Shown: piece by piece, positions 43,501 through 54,947 of the stretch
Layout: each line of letters begins with the position of its first letter
How positions within the stretch are numbered: position 1 is the stretch's first letter
Assembly: GCA_017506865.1 (NCBI GenBank)
Contig: JAFCMP010000070.1
Span: forward strand, 124,001 to 188,000
Direction: 5' to 3'
Length of the DNA: 64,000 bases
Source: Tribonema minus
Taxonomy: Eukaryota; Sar; Xanthophyceae; Tribonematales; Tribonemataceae
Translations under genes and position numbers: made by a program
Notes under the pieces: model-generated
Database searches by the model: none
Told to the model about the DNA's origin: nothing
The model's input: only the letters and a program-made list of their open reading frames with translations

Positions 43501-46500
43501 GACGAGGAGGTACTTGTCGTTGGGCGTTGAGCGCGCGAGGACCTGGAGGCGCGGCAGCACCTCGTCCACCTGGCGCACGCGCCGGGGGGGGGGGGGGGGG
43601 GGGGGGGTCAGAGAGGAATGTCAGAGGCTCAGGCTCAGGGTCAGGGTGAGTAAGAGGGTCAATATCAGGGTACAGAGGGCATTTTTGCATCAACAGCGAG
43701 AGCACCTGGAGGCGCGGCAGCACCTCGTCCACCTGGCGGGCAAGAGGGGGAAGGTGTGTATGGGGGGGGGGGGGGGGGGTAAAGGGGGGGCGCCAGAGGG
43801 GGGCTCACAGGCTCAGGGTCAGGGTCAGTAGTCAGTAGCAGGGTCAGAATACAGTAGCGGGCAATTCTGAGTCGACAGGCGCGAGCACCTGGAGGCGCGG
43901 CAGCACCTCGTTCACCTGGCGCAGGAGGGGGGGAGGGGGGGTGAGGGGGGGGGGGGCAGAGGGGGGGCATCAGAGGGTCAGGGTCAGGGTCAGTGGCAGG
44001 GTAAATATATGCATGCGCCGCGCACTCACCACAACAACAACGCAACCCTAACACCGCACCTGCGCGGGCGTCTTGGTTGCAAAACATGAGCCGCGTCAGC
44101 GCCATGCTGCCCTCCCTGACAATGCCGCAGTCAACATGACAACGTGCACTACTTCAAAGTACAAGCACCCTGATTCCAGCGCCTTGTAAATATGCGTGCG
44201 CCGCGCGCGATCCCTACCCCCATCGTAACCCTAATCGCACCTGTGCGGGCGTCATGTTGCGGAACGTGGGCGCCTGCAGCGCGCCGCCGCCCTCGGACCC
44301 AGGGCCTTGTAAGTGCGCATGCACTGCGCCTTGTGGATATGCATGCGCTGCGCACCGACCCAAACCGCGATGTCACCTGCGCGGGCATCATGTTGCGGCA
44401 CGTGGGCCCCTCGAGCGCGACGCCGCCCTCGCGCAGGATGCCGCAGTCGTATGTGACAATGCGAACTACAGGCACCATCGTCCCGGCGCACTGTAAACAC
44501 GCATGCGCCGCGCCCTACTCATAACAGCAAGATCCTAACCGCACCTGCGCGGGCGTCATGTTGCGGAACGTGGGCCCCTCGAGCGCGACGCCACCCTCGC
44601 GCAGGATGCCGCAGTCGCGCGCGATGGCCTTGGCCGTGTGGATGTTGTCGCCCGTGACCATGCGCACCATGACGCCTGCGTGCTGCGCCGTCGCGACGGC
44701 CTCCTTCACCTGAGAACGCAGAGAGCGGAGAGGCGGTGGTCAGGAAACGGTCAGGAAACGGCAACGCCACGAGCATGCAACGCGCTGCGGTTCTTGCGCC
44801 GGTATGCTGTGCTGTGGCGGTGGCCTCCTTCACGTGGGCGGACAGAGGGAGCGATGGAGTCGCGAGGCGCGCATTCAGGGCACAGAAAGCGTTCATGTAG
44901 CTCAAACTTGAACATGCTGCATGTGGTACAGTGACGCCACCATAGGGTTAGGGTTGGGGTTAGGGTTAACCCTAAGTGGCTTGAACTTGCTGGAAGCGAA
45001 ACGGGAATCTGGGGGTCTGCGAAGGGCAACGGTCTGGGGCCCTACACACCACGACAGCACAACTTGAACTACAACATGTGACATCCCTCAACTTTGGTCA
45101 CAGCGCGTCCATGCTGCCTACGACCGCGTCGCACACCATCCGGTCGCTGTTTGCGGGCGACACCGTCTCTTCAACTCGAACATGTGACACACTGCAATTT
45201 CAACTTCAATCTCAACTTCAATGTGCGCTCAACTTCAATGTGCGACTCACCTCTGGCCGCAGCGGGTCCATGATGCCGACGACGGCGTCGCACACCATCT
45301 GGTCGCTGTCGGGCGACTCCGTCTCCCAGCCCGCGGGCAGGTCGGCCACGCTGTCAAAGTCAATGTGCGCAATGCAGATGGTGCGCAGCGCGCGGTCCGC
45401 CATGCCAAAGATCATCTCCTCCATCTCGCGGCGCTTGGCGTCCGTCAGCGGCTGCGGCTTGCCGTCGGGGCCTGCATGGGGGGCGACGGGGGTGGTGTGT
45501 GTGTGTGGGGGGGGGGGAGGGGCGATGATGAGTTGATTCATCGACTTGCCCACAGTACATGCGTGCTAGCGCGTGTCGCTAGTGCGTGCGTATGTTGAAG
45601 CGCTTCAATGAATCACAAACGCGGCTTGGCGTCCGTTTGCGGCTGCTGCGGCTTGCGGTCGGGGACCGCGATGGGGGGGGAGAAGGGGGGGGGGGGGAAG
45701 GGGGGGCGGAATGACATGCGTCATCCACCCACTGCCTGCATGCACAACAACCCCGCCCGCCAACAGTGTGTGCGCATTCTCGAGTCCTTCCAGAGCTCAA
45801 GGAGTCATCTAGCGCGGTATGCCCGGAAGGCGGCTGCGCTCGATGCACGAGTGCGCTTGGTGCCTCACATGCCTGTGATCGGCGCTGCCCACGGCGCTCT
45901 TCGCATGTGCCAGTCTTTGAAGCGGAAGCGACACATCCGCGCATGTGAAGAACGCGCAGTCCTGGAGGACGCGCTGACCGGAGAGGCGTAAACTGCCCCG
46001 CAGCGCCCTTGCATGACGCGCAATGAGATGGGCTGCGCCGCACACTACTACAGCCAACACCATTGCTACAGTGACAGAAGAAGAGTCCGTGGAACGCTTC
46101 GCACTCAACGCACCTGTGAAGAACGCGCAGTCCTGGAGAACGCGCTCGCTGGCGCCCTTGCAGAACAGGCGCAGGCCGCGCGCGTCGGCCTCCTTGCGGG
46201 TGACGAGCACCGAGGAGCGCTTCTTGGCCGAGTTGAAGGGGTACTCACGGTCCACCGCGGGGTCAAAGAGGCTCTTCTTGAGCGACACGGCGTTAAAGCC
46301 CCAGTCCATGGCGAGGATGACGAGGGCGCCCTCCGTCGCGCTGCCGATGACCTTGGGCTTGTGCAGCTGCTTGCCGTCCTCGCCCTGTGTTGCACGTACG
46401 ACGCGGAACGGAAGGGGGGGGGGGGATTGCTCCATGTGTGTAATTGTAGTGATCACGCATGCAGGTCACCGGCTAAGAATTCGTCGCGCTGCCAATGACC

Positions 46501-49500
46501 TTGGGCTTGTGCAGCTGCCCTGCACATGCGCAATGCACAATTCATGAGGGGGGAACTAGCATTCAGTGGGACACAACTAGGCACACATGTACGTGTAAGG
46601 TCTGTGCTCAAACGGATGCAGGCGAGAGCAACCATCCAGGCATGCCGATGAGCTTGGGCTTGTGGGGGGAACAGTGGAAGGGGATCAGTTGCACGAGCAA
46701 AGAGGCCAAGATGGTGTGTCTGCAAGGCCTGTGACCGTAGGAATGCATAGGACGAAGGTGCCTTGTATTGAGCTGCTAAATCGCTGCGCTCGTGCCGCAG
46801 CTCGCCACCGCCTCCCTGAGCGGGCACAGGAATATACCTCAAGTACATGAAGTACACACATAACGTGCAGGTTCCGCCAGCGCATGGCGTGCCGCTCGCA
46901 GCGGCAGGAGCGCTCGCGCATAAACGCCTCGAGGTCTGCAAGCACGTGGGACGCGCCTTCTCGCAGCAGCGCTCAGCTCACTTTCAGCTGCACTTTTCGC
47001 GGCCGTGTCGATAGCGCAGTTGTGTGTGCTGAGGTCCAGCGCCTCACCTAACCCTCATCTCAACCTAAGTCCAGCACCTGACCTACCCTAACCCTAGCCC
47101 TAGTCCGTAGGGCACGTCTCACCTTGAAGTGCACCTCGCAGCTCCTGTTGATGGCGCAGTTGCGCCTGACGTGGTTCATCTGCCCTAACCCTAACCCTAA
47201 CTCCATCCCTTCCCCAAGGGCATGCCTCGCCTTGAAGCGCATTTGGGCGTGGCGAGATCCATGACATTGCCTCGCTTTCACCCTAACACTAACCCTAACA
47301 CTAGCCCAAAGGGCGCGTCTCACCTTGAAGTGCACCTCGCAGCTCCTGATGGCGCACTTATGTGTGACAAGGTCCAGCGCGTCATCTCACCCTAATCCTA
47401 CCCCAAACCCAAACCTAGCCCAAATGGTGCGTCTCAAAGTGCATCTCTCAGCTCCTGTAATTGAGGCAGGTAGGTATGACCCTTATACTAACTCTAGCCC
47501 TAATCCGGAGGGCGTATCTCACCTTGAAGTGCACCTCGCAGATCCTGCTGACGGCGCAGTTGTGCATGCGCAGCGAGATCCAGCACCTCACCAAACCCTA
47601 ACCCTAATCTGGAAGGAGCGTCTCACCTTGCACCTCATCAAACCCTAACCCTAATCTGGACGGCGCGTCTCACCTTGAAGTGCACCTCGCAGCTCCTGTT
47701 GATGGCGCAGTTGTGCGTGACGAGGTCCAGCACCTCGGGGGGGATCGTGCCCGCAACGCGCAGCGCGTCGGGTCCGACGTGGTTGTCGCCGAACCACCCC
47801 TCCACCACCGTCATCTGGTTCATGGTGAGGGTGCCGGTCTTGTCGCTGTGGAGGCAGGGAGCAGGGGGGGGGGGGGGGGGGCAGGGGGGCGCTCAGTAAA
47901 TCATCGTGAAGAAGGGAGTGAGCGGAGAGGGTATGATGGCGGGGGCGCAGCAGGTGGTGGTGGCGAATGCGCAGAGAGAGAGCGCACCAGATGCAGTCTG
48001 TGATGCCTGCATACTCGCTGAGGAGCGCCCGCTGGGATGCGCGCGCGCGCAGCTGCGGCCCAAACTACAGTTACAGCAGGTCAAGCCCTAGCCAGTGGGA
48101 TTGCAGCAACCGTCATTGCATACACTTGAAGCTGACAACGCCATGGCAGGCCCCCACCTGCAGTGGCGTTGCCCATAGCTCGCACGCCACGAGCACGCGA
48201 ATGACGTTCTGGTCGCCGAGCACCCTCTCATGCCCAATCCTGGCATGTCAACTTCAACACGGAGGAAACACAAAACTGAACTTCAACTGCCCACCGTGCG
48301 CCCCTCTTACCTGCAGATATTGGTGGTGTTGCCCATGGTCTCGCACGCGGCGCGCAGGCTTTGTCTGCCAACCTCAACATGAGAACTCTGTGCGTGACCT
48401 GAGAACTGTACTTCGCCTGCACTGCTCTCCTCTCCTCTCGCCTGCAGATGTTGGTCGCGTTGCCCATGGTCTCGCACGCCGCGAAGACGCGGATGAGGTT
48501 CTGGTCGTTGAGCAACTCCCCCCCCTCTCACCAGTCTTGGCCTGTCAACTTCAACACTCAGAAATAAAACTCACTACACCTTCCCACTGCACAGCGCCTC
48601 TCGTACCTGCAAATGTTGGTCGCGTTGCCCATGGTCTCGCAAGCGGCAAGCACGCGGATCAGGTTCTGGTCCTTGTACATCTTGCGCGTGCTGTACGCGA
48701 GCGAGATGGTCACGGCCAGCGGCAGCCCCTCGGGGATGGCCACCACGATGATGGTGACGGCAATGATGAAGGCATCCACAAAGCCTGCGGCGGGGAGGAG
48801 TGAAACGGGGTGGGTGGGTGGGGGGGGGGGGGTGTCAGCGTCTTCATGTGCTGCTGTACAGCACCTCAAGCGTTGGTGTTGGGTGTGCTGAGACGCTGGA
48901 CTTGCGCGCGTGCGCAGGATGACCCCTGCCCCCGCATGACTGTGACAGGCCCGTGACATGTGACGCGCGCGATGGCTTGCTTGCAACTTGGAAGCACCGG
49001 TCCTACAGAAGCGGCGCACCGCAGCATCCCTCTGCAGCGGCGCGCGTCGCGCAACAGCCACGGCGCCGCGCGCACCCTCTCCCACGCCGCTCTACAAGCA
49101 CTGCCGCATGCGTGCACTGACCCAGTGAACGCGCATATAGAAGTATGTGCAGACGTGCCCTGTAGGATGTCGTTGTCGCCGTTGCGCGCCCAGATCACGA
49201 TGACGAGCACGGTGAACATTGCTACCGCAAACCCCCTCGTTGACTTTGCGTCCTAATCTCAAAGGTGACGCTCCACCCTGCTCACTGCAGGCCCGCTCGC
49301 ACTAGCCCGGCAGCGCATGACAGCTACACGCGCACACACACACGCGCACGTATACGTACGCACCCTGGAGGATGTCGTTGCCGCCGTGGCGCGCCCAGAT
49401 CATGATGACGATCACCATGAACGTCGCCACCGCAAACCTCTTTGTTGACTTTTTGTCATAATCTCACCAGTGACGCTCCACCATGCTCATCGCATGCCCC

Positions 49501-52500
49501 CAGCAGCGCGTGAGAGCGCGCGGAGGCGCGGCGCGCCACACGCGCTACATGCGCGCACACACATGCGTACATCAGCATACATGTACGTACGTACCTTGGA
49601 GGATGTCCTGGCCGCCGTGGCGCGCCCAGATCATGATGACGAGCACAATGAACGTGGCCACCGCAAAGCCCACGCCGACGTAGCCAATGAGCGTCGCCAT
49701 GACATCCAGCTTCTGCTGCAGCGGCGTCTCGCTGGGCTCCGACGTGAGCGTTGCGCGGATCTTGCCCCACTCGGAGTGCGTGCCGACGCCCGTCACTACA
49801 ATCTTGGCGTCGGAGCTGTTGCCCACCTGAGGGTCACCAGGGGGGGAATTCGGGGGGGGGATGGGGCGATGTGAGAGAGCTGATGTCTGAGAAAGGGGAT
49901 GGTGGCGGCGGCGGCGCGGGGATAGGGGGGGGGGGGTTAGGGGGTGATGAGGAGCTGTTGCCCGCCTGAGGGGGGTGGCGGGGGGGGGGGGGGGGAGGGA
50001 GGTGTACAGTGTCATCAATGTGCCCGCACCTCGGTGGTGACGAGGCGGGACGAGAGGAGGACTGGGGTGCTGCCGCCGGGGCGCTTCTCAGTGTGCCTGA
50101 ATGCCTTCACGTGATACACCAATAATTGCAATACTTCCAAGTACTACGATCTTGGCGTCGGAGCTGTTGCCCACCCCTCAGGGTCACCAGGGGGGGGAAT
50201 TCGGGGGGGATGGGGGGATGTGAGAAAGCTGAAGAGGCGGCAGCGGTGGCGGCGCGGGGATAGCGGGGGGGGCTTAGGGGGGTGATGAGAGACATGAGAG
50301 CTGACGGCGAGGCAAGGCGGCATGCATTATGGAGCGCTGACGTGCTGCTGCTGAACTTTTTTGGCCCATTGCAGGCCTAATGACGCTCTGAAGAGTTCTA
50401 AAGCTGTAGTCAAATGCTAGTTCGGGGTGAACGATGCTAGGCGTTGCATTCCTGATTTATTGTTTACGATGACTTCTAGCAGTTGATAAACTACAAATTT
50501 AGTCCATGTTCTCATGCTTCAGATGAGTGCATGCAACCACTCGGACGCACCTCGGTGACGAGGCACGACGAGAAGAGGAACGGGTTGCTACCGTCGGGGC
50601 GCTTCTCGAGGTCGTCGGGCTCGCCCGTGAGGCCCGACTCGTTGCACTTGACGCCCTCGCCCTCAAAGATGATGCCGTCCGCGGGGATGGAGTCCCCCGC
50701 TTTGAGCAGCACGACGTCGCCAATGACCAGCTCATCGGGATGGATCTGAGGGGGGGGGGGTCAAGGCAGGACGTCACGCAGGTGAGAATCTTTGAAAGGG
50801 GTACGTATAGCACTCAGGCATGTATGTGTGTACGAGGGGGAGGGGGGGGGATCAAGGCAGGATCAGGGACATCAAGGCAGGACGTCACCGAGGTGGAAAT
50901 CGTTACACGGAGTATGTGTAGCAGAGGTCAGTAGGCATGTAAGAGGGGGGGGGGGGGAGGCAGGACGTCACCCAGGTGAGAACCGTTACACACGACGTGG
51001 CAAGAGTCACCCGTGCTGGGACTGCACTGGGCAAGCGCGCCTTCGTACAAGGACCGTCATGGTGCTCGCACGGTGCCGTGATCAGCGGGCACACAAGCGA
51101 GCGTGAGCAAGGCCGGAGCACTGAGGCGAGCCAGAGGCACGTCTCCTCTTGCAGTGCGTTCTGCCATCCGCTACGTATGCGCGCACGAGGACACAACTGC
51201 TGCCTGTGCGCCGTTCACTGACAGGCCCCTTACACGCGCCGCATGACATTTATCAAGACATAAGAATGGCCAAGTTAGTATCAATGCTCTGCTTGGACGG
51301 TTGCATGTCCTGCCAACGGCAATGCGCGGCCCCGCCACGTCCACGCCGCTGAGCGCTGCACCCCTGTTGTGGAGCGCTGCTGCAGGTCTCCGTAGTCAGC
51401 AAACCGATTTCGACGCTCGCGGGGCGTGCTGATGCGAACGGCGCAGCTACCCCACGTCATCAAACGGCATGAGCATTGCTACAGTGTCTGTTGGTATCTG
51501 TTGGAAGCGCTTCGCTGTTTGGAATGCTTCACTGCAAGTTGAAAAGGCGACCGAATTTGTTGATGACGATAGCGATATGCGAGCAGCGTCATTTGTCTGA
51601 CGCATGCCCATGACTGCACATTGCAGTTGTCAGGTGAAATTCTACCTGTGTGCGTTGTCTGAATTGATTGGTATCATGACGCGGGGCATATATGGAAGCG
51701 CCTCTAATGCACATGCCCCGGTCTCTGGCTCTCAGTATTGGATTCTGTTGCGCTCTGTGCAGTGTACACGCAGCGTCATGGCCTGCTGCGTGAGGCATTA
51801 CCGCCTGAGTATGGTGCTGAGCACTGCTTGTATCCGTCACCGTAGGGTGCGGATGCATGTGAGGAGACGAAGGGGACCTTGTTGTAAGGTACAGTGTTTG
51901 CTTGAGGTAGGAGTGGCAACATTTGAAGTTCATGACTGCTCATGGCGCAAGGGGCCAACATAAAGGCTGTGCAATCTGTCGCTTGCGAACTGTAGGCCCT
52001 CAACCGAAGCAGCACGCCGCCTGCTCTGGCAGCATTGAACTGCCTATGGCCAGGCTGCTCAAGTGTTTACATGGCTCAGTGGCTGAGTGTACACTTGTAA
52101 GTCATCAGAGTGGACTCTGTAACACATCATGCCAGGGGGATAGGTAGTCTGTCTGCGCTGTGTGCGGCTCCCGACCGGGCGACCATGCGCAGAGCAGTGC
52201 CGCAGGCAGCTGGCTGAAAGCGACATGTACGCTCAGCGGGTGATGCGGGCCCGAAACGCGCCAATGTCACGATGAGTGCCGATTCTTGCACACTGCGCAC
52301 AAACGAGTTTCTCTGGGCAAGTGCACGCTGCAGCTGCTTGCGCCTCCACCACAGCTGCCTGCACAACCTCAGGTGAGACTCTACACACTGCTGAGCATCA
52401 ACGCGCCTGCTGCAGCGACACTGACAAGGCACTTGTGCACGGTACTGATACTGAGTGATGTTTTCTGAAATGGTCAATCTTTGATCGCGACAAAGTTGGA

Positions 52501-54093
52501 CTTCGCAATGAATGTCCTGCAGTATGTCCGGCGCTACTGCTGGAGTGTTGGCAATCAGTTGTAGTACTAGTGCCTACGCTCTGTCCCACTCTGATGACCG
52601 CGGGCGTGCACACGCAGCAGCGCTCCGGTCCTGAGCTCCTCCGCGCACGCTGTGCGAGTAGTGCCATCACCTGCGCCGCCATACTTTTCTCGCATCGCGC
52701 TTATTGCCATATTAGATATCTTGTGTGCGACCACTGAACCCATACTAGTACTGTAGTTCGAATGTAAGGGAGGGGGCGTGACGTAGCGACGCATGAGGGG
52801 CGGCGGCGGCGCACCTGCAGCGTCTCCCCGTTCCTGAACGTAAAACAAGTACGATCCTGTGCGCCGCCGTATAGTGTTCTAGCATCGAGCTTACATCTCT
52901 TGTGTGCGACCATTGAACTCATTACTAGTAGCTAGTACGCAAGGGAGGGGGCGTGACATAGAGGGGGCGTCACATGGCAACGCATGATGGGCGGTGGCGG
53001 CACACACCTGCAGCGTCTCCCCGTTCCTGAGCACAAAAGGGGTACCATTGCGTGCGCCGCCACAGTTTTCTAGCATCAAGCTTACTGCGAGGCTGGAGCT
53101 CTTTTGCGAGATGCTCCAGTAGTAGTTTGAAAGTAAGGGAGGGGCGTGACATAGCGACGCATAGCGACGCATGAGGGGCGGCGCACCTGCAGCGTCTCCC
53201 CGTTCCTGAGAACCAGCGCGCGCTCCGACTCCTCGCTCGTCTTCTCCAGCGCCCTGAACTGCAGCTCCTTGGAGTAGTCATTGGTCGCAGTCACTATGGC
53301 CACGATGAACACCGCAATGAGGATCGCCGTGCCCTCGATCCACCCGTGCCCCGGCTCCGTGATGATGCCGATGATGAGCGACACAACCGCCGCGACGATC
53401 AGCACCTGCAGGATGGTGTCGTTGAAGGACTCCATGAAGAGCTTGAAGAAGCCCTTCATGGGGGGCTCGGGGAAGCAGTTGTTGCCGAACCTCTCCCTCT
53501 GGCGGATGACCTGGTCCGGCGACAGGCCCGTTATGAGGTCCACACCCAGGCCCGCTGCCAGCTGCAGCGTCCCCCCGAACTGCTTGTCCAGCCGCTCCTT
53601 GTTCTCCTTCACTTCCTGGGCCGAGGACACCAGGCTGAACAGCCTGTCCGGGGTCACCTCCTCCACGGTGCTGGGCTTGGAAACCAGCGCCGGCGCTGGG
53701 TCTGCCGTGCGCTTGTCCGCTGGTCAGGGAGTGCGATAGAAGAAGCGCCAGCATCACAGGATGTGGTGAACAAGGAGCGCTGTGGGTGACATTCCGTAAA
53801 CAAAGAGCGTGGCCCGCGAGCACACCATGCAGCACACGGTAGCAACCTGGAGTACCCAGCTAACTGTTTCGACCATGCAGCACCATTCAATGATACACAA
53901 GACCTCAGCAGCATGCCCCCAGCGAGCGTAGGAGCCCTCAAGCGCTTGTACTCCTGGAGCGAGATAAAAGGCAGATTCCAGCGCAGCTACAGCCTGGCAG
54001 GCACTCACCATCAGGCTCCTTCTCCTCGCCGATCAGACTGATGGACCTCTCCAGCTCATCGCTCACAGCAGCGGCCTCGCCTATGCGGGCCAT
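40572..54093 (-). CDS. P-type Ca2+-ATPase, plasma-membrane (type IIB) family
   Basis: Twelve exons read on the minus strand: 54093-54009, 53719-53187, 50745-50551, 49826-49595, 48784-48607, 47845-47674, 46384-46114, 45471-45251, 44709-44545, 43569-43252, 42180-42070, 41477-40572. Every phase matches, giving 1128 residues, normal for the family. It pumps Ca2+ out of the cytosol using ATP. Motifs in order: M1-M2 (about 115-175), actuator loop [10 protein letters not shown] (TGEP where most members have TGES), M4 [11 protein letters not shown], phosphorylation site [11 protein letters not shown] (Asp about 410), KGASE nucleotide-binding site, MVTGDN, DPLRPE, hinge [13 protein letters not shown]6 [16 protein letters not shown], then M7-M10. 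The loop between M7 and M8 is expanded and has eight cysteines. The C-tail is short, with no clear calmodulin site. Nearly every intron carries tandem copies of the adjoining exon edge. Confidence 0.92.
42594..43163 (-). repeat. Four ghost copies of Ca2+-ATPase exon 10 end plus donor
   Basis: Copies at 42594-42663, 42747-42819, 42926-42997 and 43089-43163 each encode variants of [21 protein letters not shown] followed by a GT donor-like site. The real exon end is at 43252-43321. Spacing is about 150-180 bp. The material between copies contains CAACTTCAA motifs. Confidence 0.85.
43697..43925 (-). repeat. Ghost copies of Ca2+-ATPase exon 10 start plus acceptor
   Basis: The exon start ([12 protein letters not shown] on the minus strand, real copy at 43534-43569) recurs at about 43697-43740 and 43884-43922. 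Each is preceded in transcript sense by a CAG and a long C tract. A GTCAGGGTCAGGG-type repeat lies between. Confidence 0.8.
44057..44463 (-). repeat. Three ghost copies of Ca2+-ATPase exon 9 end
   Basis: Copies at about 44057-44141, 44238-44295 and 44376-44463 resemble the end of exon 9 ([20 protein letters not shown], real copy 44545-44630). The nearest copy is best conserved, with the donor context intact. Confidence 0.8.
45089..45160 (-). repeat. Ghost copy of Ca2+-ATPase exon 8 end
   Basis: It matches 45248-45315 ([19 protein letters not shown] on the minus strand), with several substitutions. It lies in the following intron. Confidence 0.7.
45620..45680 (-). repeat. Ghost copy of Ca2+-ATPase exon 8 start
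   Basis: ggcttggcgtccgtttgcgg and the following bases match 45434-45475 ([14 protein letters not shown] on the minus strand), again followed by a G run that is a C tract in transcript sense. Confidence 0.65.
45935..46000 (-). repeat. Ghost copy of Ca2+-ATPase exon 7 end
   Basis: gtgaagaacgcgcagtcctg and neighbours match 46114-46150 ([12 protein letters not shown] on the minus strand). Confidence 0.75.
46485..46680 (-). repeat. Ghost copies of Ca2+-ATPase exon 7 start
   Basis: Two short copies (about 46487-46518, 46642-46664) of gatgaccttgggcttgtgca, which in exon 7 is at 46347-46370 (LHKPKVIG on the minus strand). Confidence 0.65.
47110..47640 (-). repeat. Multiple ghost copies of Ca2+-ATPase exon 6 end
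   Basis: Copies of tctcaccttgaagtgcacct and the next 30 bases ([14 protein letters not shown] plus donor on the minus strand) are at about 47117-47165, 47319-47355 and 47517-47560, with weaker ones near 47225 and 47430. Real exon end 47674. CCCTAACCC runs separate the copies. Confidence 0.8.
48158..48515 (-). repeat. Three ghost copies of Ca2+-ATPase exon 5 end
   Basis: Copies at about 48158-48222, 48310-48365 and 48443-48512 match 48604-48675 ([20 protein letters not shown] on the minus strand). A CAACTTCAACAC motif follows most copies. Confidence 0.85.
49158..49442 (-). repeat. Two ghost copies of Ca2+-ATPase exon 4 end
   Basis: Copies at about 49158-49232 and 49363-49440 match 49592-49670 ([20 protein letters not shown] on the minus strand). 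Spacing is about 205-230 bp. Confidence 0.85.
50027..50190 (-). repeat. Ghost copies of exon 3 end and exon 4 start in one intron
   Basis: 50027-50092 matches the exon 3 end (50548-50610, [10 protein letters not shown] on the minus strand). 50145-50190 matches the exon 4 start (49800-49840, [10 protein letters not shown]). Both kinds of ghost are thus present in the same intron, interleaved with G runs. Confidence 0.75.
50755..50975. repeat. Tandem tcaaggcaggacgtca repeats in Ca2+-ATPase intron 2
   Basis: Copies near 50760, 50852, 50871 and 50958, each next to a G run (C tract in transcript sense) and followed by caggtgagaa/gaggtggaaa. Confidence 0.7.
51000..52784. other. Remainder of Ca2+-ATPase intron 2
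   Basis: Intron sequence between exons 3 and 2. I see no gene or repeat in it beyond short open frames. Confidence 0.5.
52785..53035 (-). repeat. Two ghost copies of Ca2+-ATPase exon 2 end
   Basis: Copies at about 52798-52860 and 52986-53050 match 53170-53215 ([11 protein letters not shown] plus donor on the minus strand), with intact CAG|GTG junctions. Flanks also repeat (cgccacagttttctagcatc; agggagggg-cgtgac). Confidence 0.8.
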
Positions 54094-54947
54094 GCCCCGC
54101 CAGCACCTGCCTCCTCCCTATCTACTCCCTGTCGGCCACTAGCGTGGTCTCTGCTGCTCTGTTAGTTTTGCCAGGCCAGGCTAGCAAGGGTGCTCCTCGA
54201 GGTGGATGGTGGTTTACCGAATACGCAGTCTTTGGTACCCTGTCGAGGTCCCTAGTCAAGAGTGTGGCCAGCGTTTGCCTGGGGAGGGTGCAGAATTTAT
54301 CGCACGCCCGCGAAAATAACTGACAGGCCACGCGATGCGATTAGGAAGCGAGGCACTTGCACTTCACAAAAGAGGGCCCCCCTTTTGGCAGAGTCTTTGC
54401 TGACGCTCGCGAAGCGTAGCTGTGGCCGTAGTAGCGATAGAGCACAGCAGCGCATGCATGCACGTGCTTCCGAGAGATGCGGACCTGAATCTCGCCGTAG
54501 AGGGGTATGACGTTATGACGGCAGTCGAGTTTGCAAAGCGGGGGACGATGCGTAGCTGCGGGCAGCGAGATGCGGAGGACACTTAGCTGCAGGAGCAACA
54601 GAATCAGCGTGTTGCAGCCAATAATTCACAGCGCAGCACCATCGGACAGATCTCCTTGTCCGCAGAACTCGGAGCGCCAGCCGTTGGAGTACTGTTCATG
54701 TGTTGTGCACCACCAGAAGTGGTCCAGAACAGTAGAGAGACAGTCTCCAATAATTCACGATTGTGTGTAACATGCCCGTTGCAGGCTACACTGACACAGA
54801 GGCCGCACAGCTGTAAGTGTGTCATCATCATGAACGCCATGGAGACTGATCATGCACAAGAAACGCGCAAGCATCCCACAGTTGAACTGGCAGGCAGGCA
54901 GCAGGCCACAGTAAATTTACACACTTAAAAGAACCATTGTAGTCATA

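Noticed and set aside
42594-50190. Ghost exons as tandem Ca2+-ATPase pseudogenes
   Set aside because: Each ghost holds only the few dozen bases at one splice junction and sits next to its own real exon, in order. A pseudogene would hold exons together.
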